Assembly: GCF_001411495.1 (NCBI RefSeq)
Contig: NZ_CP012982.1
Span: 2,542,001-2,606,000, forward strand
Length of the DNA: 64,000 bases
Direction: 5' to 3'
Source of the DNA: Burkholderia cepacia ATCC 25416
GTDB lineage: Bacteria > Pseudomonadota > Gammaproteobacteria > Burkholderiales > Burkholderiaceae
Shown here: positions 1 to 8,607 of the stretch, piece after piece
Numbering within the stretch: the stretch's first letter is position 1
Layout of the letters: each line of letters opens with the position of its first letter
The notes under the pieces: generated by a model
What the model was told of the DNA's origin: nothing
Database searches by the model: none
What the model saw: only the letters and a program-made list of their open reading frames with translations
Program-made: the position numbers and the translations under genes

Positions 1-366
1 GCGTCCGGCCGTGCGATCGGCAGCACGCGTTTCTGGAAGATCGATCGCAAGAACCGCAAGCTCGAGATCGGCCATACGTGGCTGAGCGAATCGGCGCAGC
101 GCACGCGTGCGAACACCGAAGCGAAATGGTTGCTGCTGGGTTATGCGTTCGACGTGCTGCAATGCGTGCGCGTGCAGTTCACGACCGACGAGCTGAACGA
201 GAAATCGCGCGCGGCGATCCTGCGGCTCGGTGCGAAGCAGGAAGGCATCGTGCGGCACGAACGGATCATGCCGGATGGCCGCAAGCGCAATTCGGTGCGC
301 TTCAGCATCATCGACGACGAATGGCCGGAGGTGAGGGCGCGGTTGATGGCGAAGCTCGCGACATAA
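1..366 (+). CDS. GNAT N-acetyltransferase, RimJ/RimL type (5' end cut off)
   Basis: The reading frame is open from the first base of the window, so the N-terminus is missing; 121 residues are visible. The visible part has GSTRFWKI (central beta strand), IGHTWLSESAQRT, then NTEAKWLLLGYAFD and a strand with NEKSRAAILRLGAKQEG, the order typical of Acetyltransf_3 (RimJ/RimL) proteins, where the N-x-x-S-x-x-x-x-x-x-x-G-F/A block follows the acetyl-CoA site. The family transfers an acetyl group from acetyl-CoA to amines or protein N-termini; the substrate here cannot be told. The family is clear; the specific role is unknown. Confidence 0.85.
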   Translation, partial: ASGRAIGSTRFWKIDRKNRKLEIGHTWLSESAQRTRANTEAKWLLLGYAFDVLQCVRVQFTTDELNEKSRAAILRLGAKQEGIVRHERIMPDGRKRNSVRFSIIDDEWPEVRARLMAKLAT

Positions 367-392
367 CCTGTCGCGTATGACGCCCGGTGTGC

Positions 393-422
393 GTCGCGTC
401 GCCGGAGGGGAGGCGACGCGAC
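393..422. terminator. Bidirectional hairpin between convergent genes
   Basis: A perfect 11-bp stem (GTCGCGTCGCC at 393-403 with GGCGACGCGAC at 412-422) with an 8-base loop lies between the end of the acetyltransferase (366) and the end of the convergent DUF4142 gene (473). There is no clear T-run, so the terminator role is inferred from position and stem strength. Confidence 0.5.
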
Positions 423-472
423 GGCAGGGGAAGAAGCCGTGCGCCGCGCACGACGCGCGGCGCGGCGGCGCG

Positions 473-1051
473 TTACTGCGCCGATGCGAGGTGGTGGCGC
501 TCCGCGAGCTTCTGCGCGTCGGCGTAATGCTTTTGCAGGATCGGCAGCGACTGGCGTGCGACTTCCTTCAGCTTCGTGTCGCGGCCCGATGCGATTTCGG
601 CCTGGAAGGCCGAGATGGCCTTCTGCTGGCCGGCGAGCGCGACCTGCTCGATGTACGCCTTGTCGAACTCGGCGCCGCGCAGGGTCTTGATGCTGTTCAG
701 CACGGCCGTGTCGGGGTCGTTGGCGGGTACGTCGACGCCGCGCGGGCTGGCTGCGCGCATCGCCTGGATGATCTTTTCATCGTCGGCCGACACGCGTTGC
801 GCGAACGCCTTGACCTGGCTGTCCGACGTGCGCGAATCGGCGATGCGCGCCGCGTCGTGCTGCGTCGACACCGTTTTCGTGCCGTCGGTGATGAACGCCT
901 GGTCGGCTTCGTGGATGCGCGTCGCAGCGGCGGCCGGTGCGGCCGGTGCAGCCGGTGCCGGTTGTGCGGTTTGCGCGGTCGCCGTCACGGCGACGAGAAG
1001 CAGGCCAGCGGCAGACAAAGCAAGGCGCGAGACGTGGGGAAAGCGGTTCAT
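473..1051 (-). CDS. DUF4142 family exported protein
   Basis: 192 residues. The start at 1051 is chosen because AGGAGG lies directly upstream; a start five codons earlier would absorb this ribosome site. Residues 1-27 form a Sec signal peptide (MNRFPHVSRLALSAAGLLL... ending near TATAQ), followed by an Ala/Pro linker and an all-helical domain with the DUF4142 pattern (FITDGTKTVSTQHDAARIA, then VKAFAQRVSADDEK, later LKEVARQSLPILQKHYADAQKL). DUF4142 proteins are ferritin-like periplasmic or outer-membrane-associated helical bundles of unknown function, often several per Burkholderia genome. Gene confidence is high; the function is not known. Confidence 0.88.
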   Translation of the reverse strand: MNRFPHVSRLALSAAGLLLVAVTATAQTAQPAPAAPAAPAAAATRIHEADQAFITDGTKTVSTQHDAARIADSRTSDSQVKAFAQRVSADDEKIIQAMRAASPRGVDVPANDPDTAVLNSIKTLRGAEFDKAYIEQVALAGQQKAISAFQAEIASGRDTKLKEVARQSLPILQKHYADAQKLAERHHLASAQ

Positions 1052-1434
1052 GGGACCTCCTTTCAATCGGGGCTCTGGTTGAAAAACGGATCGGGTGATC
1101 CGTCGCTGTGCGAGAGACCGGGCGCGCCCGGGCCGGATTCGACCGCCGCTCTGCCGCGGCGCCGGTCGAAGTGTTTCCCGGCCCGACTGATTCTAGGAGG
1201 GCGATCCGGTAGCAGGTGCAACCGCGCTGTGGTTTGTGTAACGGTTGGTAAGACGAATCGATGAGCATGCGTGTCGGCAGGTATTGCGTACCTGTCGCGT
1301 GCGTGGCGGCGGCAATTTTTGCGCGCATGCGGCGTGCGGGATGCACGTGGGTGTCATCTGGCAGTCATCGTCACGCCGCGGTGACGTGCGCGTCGAGCGT
1401 CGACGCTGGCCGGCTCGCGATGCGCGCGAACGCG
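1052..1434. other. Intergenic region upstream of the DUF4142 gene
   Basis: 383 bases between the start of the DUF4142 gene and the end of the HAD gene, both on the minus strand. It must hold the promoter for the DUF4142 gene. I see no gene with a good ribosome site and no strong hairpin with a T-run. Confidence 0.5.
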
Positions 1435-2058
1435 TCACACGCGGTCGAGCAATGCGTCGAGACGCGGCAGCAACGGCGTCGCGCAATGTGCCTGCAACGC
1501 GTCCGGCGCGGTGTAGCCCCACGCGACCCCCTGGAATGCGATGCGCGCGCGTCGTGCCGCGTCGGCGTCGCGGATTTCATCGCCCACGTACAGCACTTCG
1601 TCGTTGCGCAGGCCGGCTTCGTGAACGAGTGCGCGCAGGCGACGTGCCTTGCCGAACAGCGGAATGCCGCACGCGAAATGTTCGACGCGGCTGCTGGCGT
1701 GCGGGCCGAGCCGGTCGCGCACGATCTCCTCGGTGTTCGACGTGGCGATCGCGATGCGGATGCCGCGCGCGGCGAGCGCGTCGAACGTTTCGCTGACGCC
1801 GGGGAACAACGCCACTTGCGCGACGCGCGGCCGCATCAGGCGACGCATGTCGATCGTCACGCGCGGCACTTTCCACATCGGCACGTCGAGCGCGCGAATG
1901 ATGTCGCGCGCCGACATCCCGCGCAGCGCCGGGCGCAGCTCGGGCGTGGCGTCGCGAAAGCCGTGCGTGCGCGACGCTTCCGACAGCGCCGCGAGAAAAC
2001 TGTCGAGCGAATCGGCGAGCGTGCCGTCGAAGTCGAATGCGATGAGGCGGTAGGGCAT
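1435..2058 (-). CDS. HAD-superfamily hydrolase, phosphoglycolate-phosphatase-like
   Basis: 207 residues with all four HAD motifs: motif I FDFDGTLADS at residues 8-17 (nucleophile and acid/base Asp), motif II TSN near 106, motif III Lys in FGKARRL near 136, and motif IV GDEIRDAD near 158. The helical cap between motifs I and II is of the subclass I type seen in Gph and PpaX. The family removes phosphate from small phosphorylated metabolites in the cytoplasm; the substrate is not evident. No good Shine-Dalgarno is seen, so the start rests on motif I spacing. It reads away from the GNAT gene at 2271. Confidence 0.88.
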   Translation of the reverse strand: MPYRLIAFDFDGTLADSLDSFLAALSEASRTHGFRDATPELRPALRGMSARDIIRALDVPMWKVPRVTIDMRRLMRPRVAQVALFPGVSETFDALAARGIRIAIATSNTEEIVRDRLGPHASSRVEHFACGIPLFGKARRLRALVHEAGLRNDEVLYVGDEIRDADAARRARIAFQGVAWGYTAPDALQAHCATPLLPRLDALLDRV

Positions 2059-2270
2059 GAAGCGGCGTGGCGGGTTATCGGGCAGACGACATTGTCACCG
2101 AATCGGAGCCCGTCGCCCGCACGGTTGGTTGCGCCCGCGGCGAAACGAGAGGGTCGAGCAGATTCTTCGCGTCGTCCGGATGATCGGTGCTGTCCCTTGT
2201 CCCTTGTCCCTCGCTGCGCGGCGCGGTATCGTCGACGCTTCGCTTTCCACCACCCCGACCGGAGACCGAC

Positions 2271-2714
2271 GTGCCTGCTGCCACCCCCGCCACGCTGAGA
2301 TTTTCCACCGACAAACGCGAACTCGACGTCGACGCGATCTTCGACTTCCTGCATCGCGACGCGTACTGGTCGCAGGGTATTCCGCGCGACGTGGTGGAGA
2401 AGGCGATCGAGGGTTCCCTGTGCTTCGGCGCGTATATCGGCGACCGGCTCGTCGGCTTCGCGCGCCTCGTGACCGATCACGCGACGTTCGCGTACCTGTG
2501 CGACGTGTTCGTGTTGCCGGCCGAACGCGGCAACGGCTACGGCCGCGCGCTGATCGACCACGTGTTCGCGCAGGAGATGGTGCAGGGCCTGCGCCGCATC
2601 ATGCTCGTGACGTCCGATGCGCACGAGCTGTATCGGCCGGTCGGCTTCGGGCCGTGCGCGAACCCCGAGCGGGTGATGGAGATCCGCCGCCCGGACATCT
2701 ACGCGAAACGCTGA
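2271..2714 (+). CDS. GNAT N-acetyltransferase
   Basis: 147 residues from a GTG start preceded by GGAGACC; an upstream in-frame ATG would add 28 poorly conserved residues. The sequence shows the single Acetyltransf_1 domain: LVGFARLVTDHATFAYLCDVFVLPAERGNGYG, where R-G-N-G-Y-G near residues 96-101 is the Q/R-x-x-G-x-G/A acetyl-CoA pyrophosphate loop, then a C-terminal LVTSDAHELYRPVGFGP block (Y-x-x-x-G-F). Proteins of this compact type resemble the YjgM/Aac-like group. The acceptor is unknown. It is followed by the DUF1653 gene after 57 bases and may share a transcript. Confidence 0.88.
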   Translation: MPAATPATLRFSTDKRELDVDAIFDFLHRDAYWSQGIPRDVVEKAIEGSLCFGAYIGDRLVGFARLVTDHATFAYLCDVFVLPAERGNGYGRALIDHVFAQEMVQGLRRIMLVTSDAHELYRPVGFGPCANPERVMEIRRPDIYAKR

Positions 2715-2771
2715 CGCGCGGCGCAGCGCATACAATACGCGCTTTCCGTTTTTGCCGAAGAGAAACCCATC

Positions 2772-2990
2772 ATGACCGAACAGGAAGCCGAACAGCTCGC
2801 GACGCATCGCCACTACAAGGGCGGGCTGTATCGCTACATCGGCGTTGCCCGCCATTCCGAAACCGAGGAGTCGGTGGTCGTGTACGAACACCTGTGGCCG
2901 CATGCGCGCGGGCTGTGGGTGCGGCCGGAAGCGATGTTCAACGGCAACCTCGAAGACGGCATGCCGCGTTTCCGCAAGCTGCGCGACTGA
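2772..2990 (+). CDS. DUF1653 domain protein
   Basis: 72 residues made up almost entirely of the DUF1653 fold: HRHYKGGLYRYIGVARHSETEE, then VVVYEHLWPHARGLWVRPEAMF and PRFRKL. This small SH3-like domain is widespread in proteobacteria, usually alone, and no function is established. The start has GAAGAGAAACCC upstream. The length is the usual one for the family. Confidence 0.85.
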   Translation: MTEQEAEQLATHRHYKGGLYRYIGVARHSETEESVVVYEHLWPHARGLWVRPEAMFNGNLEDGMPRFRKLRD

Positions 2991-3008
2991 TCCTCGGCCG
3001 GCCGCGTA

Positions 3009-3029
3009 AGCCGGCCTTGCGGGCCGGCT
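3009..3029. terminator. Hairpin between convergent genes
   Basis: An 8-bp perfect stem (AGCCGGCC at 3009-3016 with GGCCGGCT at 3022-3029) lies between the end of the DUF1653 gene and the end of the convergent glycosylase gene. It lacks a T-run. Confidence 0.4.
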
Positions 3030-3063
3030 GCGCGAGCCGAATGTCGAGCCGAATGTGCGGGTA

Positions 3064-4275
3064 TCAGTCGCCGGCCAGCGCCTTCACCAGTTCCGGCGGT
3101 GCGTGCCGGGTCGTGACTTCCGGCGTGCCGTGCCATGCCGCGAGTTTCTTCACCGCCTTCGCGACATCGGCGGCGAGCCCCGTGCCGAACCGCACGCCCG
3201 GCTCGACATGCACGGCCTTCAGTTCGAACGTGCGCAGCGTGCGATGCGCCTTCGCGTCGACGCGCCCGACCAGCCGGCCGCGATGCAGCACCGGCAGGCA
3301 GAAATAGCCATAACGCCGCTTGTGCTCGGGCGTATAGCATTCGATCGTGTAATCGAAACCGAATAGCGTCGATGCACGCCGCCGGTCCCATACGACCGGG
3401 TCGAACGGCGACAGCAGCGTCGTGACCGTCGAGCGCAGCGTGTCGGCCTCGGCGGCCGGCAGCAACGCTTCGAGCGAGCGATGCACGTAGGCCGGCTCCT
3501 TCCAGTCGTCGATCGCCACCGGGATCAGGTCGCCCGCGTCGGCGAGCTGCTCGAGCTCCGCGCGGTACGAGCGGCGCGGCAGCCGGTAGTAGTCGGCCAC
3601 CCAGTCCGCGCGCACGACGCCGAGTGCACGGCACGTGTAGTCGAGCAGCGCGGGCAGCACGGCTTCGCGCGGCGGCAGGTCGCGCGTGTCGTCCCAGTCG
3701 GGCAGCACGCGCTCGCGCACGTCGTACACGCGCTGGAAATTGCGGCGTTCCGACACCATCAGGTCGCCCGTCGTGAACAGCACTTCCAGGTGGCGCTTCT
3801 CGGGCTTGCGATCCCACCAGCCGTTGCCCTTCACGCCATCCTCGCGGACGAAATCCGCCGACTTCACCGGGCCTTCTTCGCGAATCCGCGCGAGCAGCCG
3901 CTCGATCTCGGGACGATTCTGTTCATGCCATTCGGCCGCATATTTCCAGCCCATCCCCGACGGATCGAGCATCTTGTAGCGCATCAGGCCGAACTGCTCG
4001 ACCGGCAGGAAGCACGCTTCGTGCGACCAGTATTCGAACAGGCGCGCCTCAGCGAGATGCTCGTCGAGCCACTGCGGCGAGAAATCGCCGAGACGGCTGA
4101 ACAGCACGAGATACGGGCTGCGCGCGACGACGTGGATGGTGTCGATCTGCAACTGCGCCATCCGGCGGATCGTGTCGAGCACGTCGGCTTTGGTCGCCTT
4201 GCGGCGGGGCGGTGTCAGCAGGCCCTGCGCGGCGAGATGCAGGGCGCGGGCGGCGGCGGGCGAGAGCGTAAGCAT
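3064..4275 (-). CDS. YcaQ/AlkX-type winged-helix DNA glycosylase
   Basis: 403 residues, the usual size of the HTH_42 (DUF1006) family. The N-terminal part has AAQGLLTPPRRKATKADVLDTIRRMAQLQIDTIHVVARSPY; Q-I-D in this block matches the Q-hydrophobic-D catalytic signature reported for E. coli YcaQ, which unhooks DNA interstrand crosslinks and removes N7-alkylpurines. Later blocks LFEYWSHEACFLPVE and WDRRRASTLFGFDYTIECYTPEHKRRYGYFCLPVLHRGRLVGRVDAK are also family-typical. It probably protects DNA against alkylating or crosslinking natural products. It stands alone and diverges from the candidate small RNA. Confidence 0.87.
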   Translation of the reverse strand: MLTLSPAAARALHLAAQGLLTPPRRKATKADVLDTIRRMAQLQIDTIHVVARSPYLVLFSRLGDFSPQWLDEHLAEARLFEYWSHEACFLPVEQFGLMRYKMLDPSGMGWKYAAEWHEQNRPEIERLLARIREEGPVKSADFVREDGVKGNGWWDRKPEKRHLEVLFTTGDLMVSERRNFQRVYDVRERVLPDWDDTRDLPPREAVLPALLDYTCRALGVVRADWVADYYRLPRRSYRAELEQLADAGDLIPVAIDDWKEPAYVHRSLEALLPAAEADTLRSTVTTLLSPFDPVVWDRRRASTLFGFDYTIECYTPEHKRRYGYFCLPVLHRGRLVGRVDAKAHRTLRTFELKAVHVEPGVRFGTGLAADVAKAVKKLAAWHGTPEVTTRHAPPELVKALAGD

Positions 4276-4394
4276 CGGAGGGGCGGCCGGGAGTGATGGT
4301 CGGGAACCACTTTAGCGCGAAAGCGGCGCGCGCGTGCGACGTGCCGATGCAACGTGTCTGACAATGGTTGACAGATACGTTTCGCAAGTTTCCC

Positions 4395-4584
4395 TATAGT
4401 GCAGTCCATGGCGCGACGAAATGTGCGCGCAACGATTCCGCTTCCGACGCACATATGTCCATGGCACGCAGGAAGCGAATCCGGGATTCTCAACCCCCAT
4501 CGGGAGACCCGGAGCCCTGAGCGGACATCCATGCGGCTGTGCACCGGCCCCGTGTGGATGTCCGCTGATTTTTTTGTTTTTTCC
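4395..4584 (+). ncRNA. Candidate structured small RNA
   Basis: Between two minus-strand genes the plus strand carries a TATAGT -10-like box at 4395-4400 (TTGACA at 4368-4373 gives a long 21-base spacer), a stem-loop pairing ATGTGCG (4421-4427) with CGCACAT (4448-4454) enclosed by CCATGG copies (4406-4411 and 4459-4464), a small CGGG/CCCG hairpin near 4500-4513, and a terminator ending in a long T-run. No plus-strand gene exists within 1.5 kb on either side, so this is not a leader or a read-through terminator. A transcript of about 175 nt is predicted. The weak point is the promoter spacing. Confidence 0.5.
4520..4583 (+). terminator. Strong Rho-independent terminator
   Basis: A perfect 12-bp stem (AGCGGACATCCA at 4520-4531 with TGGATGTCCGCT at 4555-4566) is followed by TGATTTTTTTGTTTTTT. 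Orientation is plus, opposite to both neighbouring genes. Confidence 0.8.
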
Positions 4585-4608
4585 GGTTTTCGTCCGTTGC
4601 CGCGCAGG

Positions 4609-5688
4609 TCATGCCGCGGCGCTCGTCTCTCCGGGCCGCAGCGCGCGGGACAGGTCGTAGTGCTTCGCCGCGCCGTAACGCGGCGAGCCGAAGTGCCAGT
4701 CGTAGTTGCCGCGAATATACGAGTGGGCCTCGTCGAGCAGGCGCAGCGACGCGCGATCGTCGGTGCGCGTACGCACCTTTTTTTCCAGATCGAGATAGCG
4801 CGCGAGATAGCCGTTGTGGATGTCCGCCGCCGCGTCGAGCGCGGCTTGCGGCGCGAGCCCGTGTTCGTGCATCAGGACGCAGACGAGATTGCTGCTCGAT
4901 TCGCCCGCCTCCTTCGGATACGAAAAGATGTCGTTGCACAGGCAGAGGATCAGGCCGGACAGCTTGCGCAGGCGCTCGACTTCTTCGTCGGCGTAGAACG
5001 CGGCGGGCGCTTCGTAGCCCCCGGCGATGTCGATCAGCGCGAACGCGCCTTCGCCGCATCCGTTGTAGGTGCGACCGGAGAGATACTCGGCCTCGCCGGG
5101 CACGACGTCGGTCGCGAACCGGCCGGCTTCCCACAGCGTCGAGAACAGGAACGTCATCATCCCTGCCACCCAGCGTGCGTACTGCACGCGCGTGGACGCG
5201 GCCGCGATGCGCGCGCACACGTCCTGCGTCGCCCGTTGCAGGGCGGGCAGGAACGCGGCCATGTGCGGCAGGCGCGCCGCCAGCGCGGCGCGCAGCGGCG
5301 CTGGATCGCGGCCGGTCGGATCGGCGATCATTTCGTACAGCCACAGGTAGAGTGCACCGAGGTCGCCCGGAGCGCGCGCGACGCCGTGCAGGCTGCACAG
5401 GCCGTCGTCGATCGCGAAGATCCAGCCGTACGCGCGGGTCGTCGTGCACAGGCCGTCGAAGGTTGCGTGCGCATAGACGCGGGAGCAGTATTCGCCGATC
5501 TTGCCGTGACGGATGCCGTTGGCCCAGCGCGGATCGTCGAGCAAGCCATGGCCGTTCATCCACGCGAGCAGGTCGGCTTCGGCGCGGTCGGCGTCGGGAT
5601 GCACGGGCGTGTCGAACGGGTGGAACAGGTGCGGAAGCACGAGTGCGGGCGCGGCGGCTTCGGCGGCAACGGTTTCGACGGTGGACAT
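4609..5688 (-). CDS. Class I terpene synthase
   Basis: 359 residues from the ATG with GAGGT upstream. It is an all-alpha class I terpene cyclase. The first metal-binding motif is FAIDDGLC (DD at about 94-95, where many bacterial enzymes have DDxxD/E), and the second is the NSE triad N-D-I-F-S-Y-P-K-E at about 252-260. A C-terminal RYG...Y pair follows near 345. Such enzymes ionise a prenyl diphosphate with Mg2+ and cyclise it; this size is usual for mono-, sesqui- or diterpene cyclases. It lies 52 bases downstream of a cis-prenyltransferase gene, so the substrate may be a cis- or irregular prenyl diphosphate made by that partner. The product cannot be predicted. Confidence 0.9.
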   Translation of the reverse strand: MSTVETVAAEAAAPALVLPHLFHPFDTPVHPDADRAEADLLAWMNGHGLLDDPRWANGIRHGKIGEYCSRVYAHATFDGLCTTTRAYGWIFAIDDGLCSLHGVARAPGDLGALYLWLYEMIADPTGRDPAPLRAALAARLPHMAAFLPALQRATQDVCARIAAASTRVQYARWVAGMMTFLFSTLWEAGRFATDVVPGEAEYLSGRTYNGCGEGAFALIDIAGGYEAPAAFYADEEVERLRKLSGLILCLCNDIFSYPKEAGESSSNLVCVLMHEHGLAPQAALDAAADIHNGYLARYLDLEKKVRTRTDDRASLRLLDEAHSYIRGNYDWHFGSPRYGAAKHYDLSRALRPGETSAAA

Positions 5689-5740
5689 GGCGTACCTCGC
5701 GGATGGCGGGTGGCAACAGGTGTCGTGAAGGCAGTCCGGC

Positions 5741-6511
5741 CTACTTGCCGAACCGGCGCGCGCGCTTGCCGTACGCATCGATGGCCTGTTCGAAATCGTC
5801 GCGTCCGAAATCGGGCCAGCACGTCGGCGTGAAATAGAACTCGGAGAAAGCGGTTTGCCACAGCATGAAATTCGACAGGCGCTGCTCGCCCGACGTGCGG
5901 ATCACGAGGTCCGGCTCCGGCTGGCCGGCCGTGTAGAGCCGGCTCGCGATCAACTCCGGGCTGAGCTGCGCGAGCAACTGATCGACGGTGCCGGCCGCGA
6001 CGTGTTCCGCGATCAGCGAGCGGACGGCGTGCAGCAGGTCGAGGCGGCCGCTGTAGGCGACGGCGATGTTCACGTCGAGTCCGTGCGCGTGGGCCGTGCG
6101 TTGCTGCGCGGCGCCGATGCGGTCGGCCGTGGCGGGCGGCAACTGCGTCAGGTCGCCGATCACGTGGAGCCGCCAGCGGCCGCTGGCGGCGAGCTCGTCG
6201 AAGACGTCGGCGATCACCGCGAGCAGGCCGCGCAATTCCGCGGCGTCGCGCTGGAGATTTTCGGTGGACAGCGGCCACAGTGTCACGAACGGGATCCCGG
6301 CCTCTTCGCACCACGACAGCAGCGCATGCACGTTGCGCCCGCCGGCCCGATAGCCGTCGGCGGCCGGCAGGCCGAGGCGGTCCGCCCAGCGCCGGTTGCC
6401 GTCGAGAATGACGGCGAGATGCGTGGGCAATGGCGGCCGGGCCGTATCCGATACGGCGGGCGAGTCGATGGCGAATGTTTCCGGCGCGCGCAGAATCAGC
6501 TCTTGAGTCAT
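5741..6511 (-). CDS. cis-prenyltransferase (UppS-like isoprenyl transferase)
   Basis: 256 residues, start chosen for AAGGAG upstream. The family P-loop reads HLAVILDGNRRWA (D37-A43), and the C-terminal isopentenyl-diphosphate site reads RTSGEQRLSNFMLWQ (205-219) followed by FSEFYF. Canonical undecaprenyl diphosphate synthases have DGNGRWA; DGNRRWA is, as I recall, commoner in short-chain (Z)-prenyl diphosphate synthases. It stands next to a terpene synthase rather than in the cell-envelope cluster with cdsA and dxr, so it is probably a dedicated secondary-metabolism enzyme supplying an unusual prenyl diphosphate to the synthase downstream. Chain length is unknown. Confidence 0.88.
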   Translation of the reverse strand: MTQELILRAPETFAIDSPAVSDTARPPLPTHLAVILDGNRRWADRLGLPAADGYRAGGRNVHALLSWCEEAGIPFVTLWPLSTENLQRDAAELRGLLAVIADVFDELAASGRWRLHVIGDLTQLPPATADRIGAAQQRTAHAHGLDVNIAVAYSGRLDLLHAVRSLIAEHVAAGTVDQLLAQLSPELIASRLYTAGQPEPDLVIRTSGEQRLSNFMLWQTAFSEFYFTPTCWPDFGRDDFEQAIDAYGKRARRFGK

Positions 6512-6907
6512 GGAGACTCCTTCGAGGCGAGGAAGCGATCGAAACGTGAAACAGCGGGTGGGATCGTCGTGGCGACTGCTGCAATCCGGCGTGGAGATCA
6601 TGTTCGCGCCAATGCGAGCGATCATTATTGATCAATGAATTTCGGATTTTCAAGTCATTCGTATGCACGATATCGGGGCGCGCCGATGCAAGCGACCGCG
6701 CCGGCATTACGCGGCGCCGGCAGATCCCGGGCGCGACGATAGGCAGTCGATTTTCGGCGCGATGCCATTTCGACGCACGGATTCAACGAGCGCTTTTCGT
6801 GTGTTTCGCACGATTGAATAAATCGTGGAATTGGAAAATAAAAGCGATGCAATACGCGGGCGCTCGATTGCGGCGGAAACGATTCCGCCGCGTCGGCCGT
6901 CGGTTGC
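6512..6907. other. Intergenic region upstream of the terpenoid operon
   Basis: 396 bases between the MFS gene (stop at 6908) and the prenyltransferase start. Parts around 6620-6660 and 6800-6850 are clearly more A+T-rich than the surroundings and probably hold the promoter of the terpenoid operon. I found no gene or strong repeat. Confidence 0.45.
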
Positions 6908-8332
6908 TTATTGCCGCTTGCCGCGCGCGACTTCGTCGCCGGCGCCGGGCGGCAGCCGCCGCGTGATCGGAATCGATGCGAACGAGCACAGCCCGACCAC
7001 GACGAACGCGGGCCAGAAATCCGACCACACCATCTTCTGATGACCCTGCAGCCAGTGCGAAACGTGCAGCACGAGGCCGGCCACCGTCACGCCGAGACCG
7101 AGCGACATCTGCTGCACGACGCTGCCGAGGCTGGTCGCGCGGCCCGCGTCGCGCGGCGAGATGTCCGCATAGATCATCGAGTTCAGGCTCGTGAACTGCA
7201 GCGCGGGGAAGATGCCGCCGACGAGCACGATCAGCCAGATCGCCCAGGTCGCCATGCCGGGATGGAACACGCCGTACGCGGCGATCGCGAGCCCCGCGAA
7301 TGCCGCGTTGTAGATCAGTACCGTGCGGAAGCCGAAGCGGCGCAGCGTGTGGGTGGCCGTCGAGCGGCTCATCGCGCCGCCGAACGCGGACGCGCACGTG
7401 ATGAGCCCCGAATGGAACGCGCTCATGCCGAGCCCTTCCTGCAGCGCGAGCGGCAGCAGGAACGGCACCGCGCCGAGGCCGATGCGGAACAGCGACCCGC
7501 CGACGACGCTCGCGTGATACGTCGGGATCTTGAGGAAGCTGAGGTCGAGCACCGGGCGTTCCTTGCGGCGCGCGTACGGCACGTAGAGCGCGAGCAGGAC
7601 GGTGCCGGTCACGCACATGGCGAGGGCGTTCGAGCGTGACGTGAGTGCACCGTCGATCAGCGTGAGGCCCATCAGCAGCAGTGCGGCGCCGCTGGCCGAC
7701 AGCAGGAATCCGAACCAGTCGAGCGGGCCCGGGTCGGGCTCGTGCGTGTTCGCGATGTGCTTGCTCGCGAGGTAGATCCCGTAGATGCCGATCGGCACGT
7801 TGATGAAGAAGATCATCCGCCAGTGCAGGTAGGTCGTGATGAAGCCGCCGACGAGCGGCCCGACCGTGGGCCCGAACAGCGCGGGAATCGCGAGGTAGTT
7901 CATCGCGCGCACGAGATCCGAGCGCGGCACGGCGCGGAAAATGATGATGCGGCCGACGGGCACCATCATCGCGCCGCCGACGCCCTGGATGAAGCGCGCG
8001 AACGTGAGCACGCCGAGGGAATTGGATGCCGCGCACATCAGCGAGCCGACGACGAAGATGCCGATCGCGGTGCGGAACACGGAGCGCGCGCTGAAGCGGT
8101 CGGCCAGCCAGCCGCAGATCGGAATGAACACGCCGAGCCCGACCACGTAGGCCGTGATCGCGATGTTCAACGTGACGGGGTTGTGCCCGAAGTCCCTCGC
8201 CATCGCGGGCAGGGCGGTGACGATGATGTTCGCGTCGACGCTTTCCATGAACAACGCACAGGCAACGATGAGCGGTGCTAGAAAGACGGGCGACATGGGC
8301 TGGGCGCGCGGTAAAGACGCCATTATGCCCAC
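6908..8332 (-). CDS. MFS exporter, DHA2 (EmrB/QacA) family
   Basis: About 474 residues with the DHA2 layout: hydrophobic TM1 PVFLAPLIVACALFMESVDANIIVTALPAMA, the motif A region GWLADRFSARSVFR after TM2, TM4 ARFIQGVGGAMMVPVGR (motif B with R in the helix), and motif C-like ALFGPTVGPLVGG in TM5, which marks drug/H+ antiporters. The start could be the codon at 8332, 8323 or 8296; none has a clear ribosome site. It exports hydrophobic or toxic compounds from the cytoplasm. It reads in the same direction as the terpenoid operon but lies downstream of it across 396 bases, so export of that product is only a possibility. Confidence 0.87.
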   Translation of the reverse strand: MGIMASLPRAQPMSPVFLAPLIVACALFMESVDANIIVTALPAMARDFGHNPVTLNIAITAYVVGLGVFIPICGWLADRFSARSVFRTAIGIFVVGSLMCAASNSLGVLTFARFIQGVGGAMMVPVGRIIIFRAVPRSDLVRAMNYLAIPALFGPTVGPLVGGFITTYLHWRMIFFINVPIGIYGIYLASKHIANTHEPDPGPLDWFGFLLSASGAALLLMGLTLIDGALTSRSNALAMCVTGTVLLALYVPYARRKERPVLDLSFLKIPTYHASVVGGSLFRIGLGAVPFLLPLALQEGLGMSAFHSGLITCASAFGGAMSRSTATHTLRRFGFRTVLIYNAAFAGLAIAAYGVFHPGMATWAIWLIVLVGGIFPALQFTSLNSMIYADISPRDAGRATSLGSVVQQMSLGLGVTVAGLVLHVSHWLQGHQKMVWSDFWPAFVVVGLCSFASIPITRRLPPGAGDEVARGKRQ

Positions 8333-8607
8333 AATGTGACCATTGAGTCACGTATGACAACAGATGTTCCGCATAGTGCAACAGTCGTTCTTTTAGCGGG
8401 CGGCGCGGAAAGAACGACTGCGCAAACGCCGAGCATGCCTGCGCGAGCCGCGCGAATCGAAACTTGCTTGATGTGCACGTTTCGTGCGACAGTCAGGCCC
8501 ACTCGCAACACAAAACGACGCGCATCGATCGAGGGCCATCGAGACGAGCGCGCGCGCGAACGAGACCTCGTGCCGACCCACTCACCATCGAAAGGAGGGG
8601 ACACGTT

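Noticed and set aside
4462..4477. TGGCACG-N4-AAGCG inside the candidate small RNA, a sigma54-like pattern
   Set aside because: The GG-N10-GC spacing fits but TT of the -12 box is AA, and it lies within the structured part of the RNA with no downstream gene.
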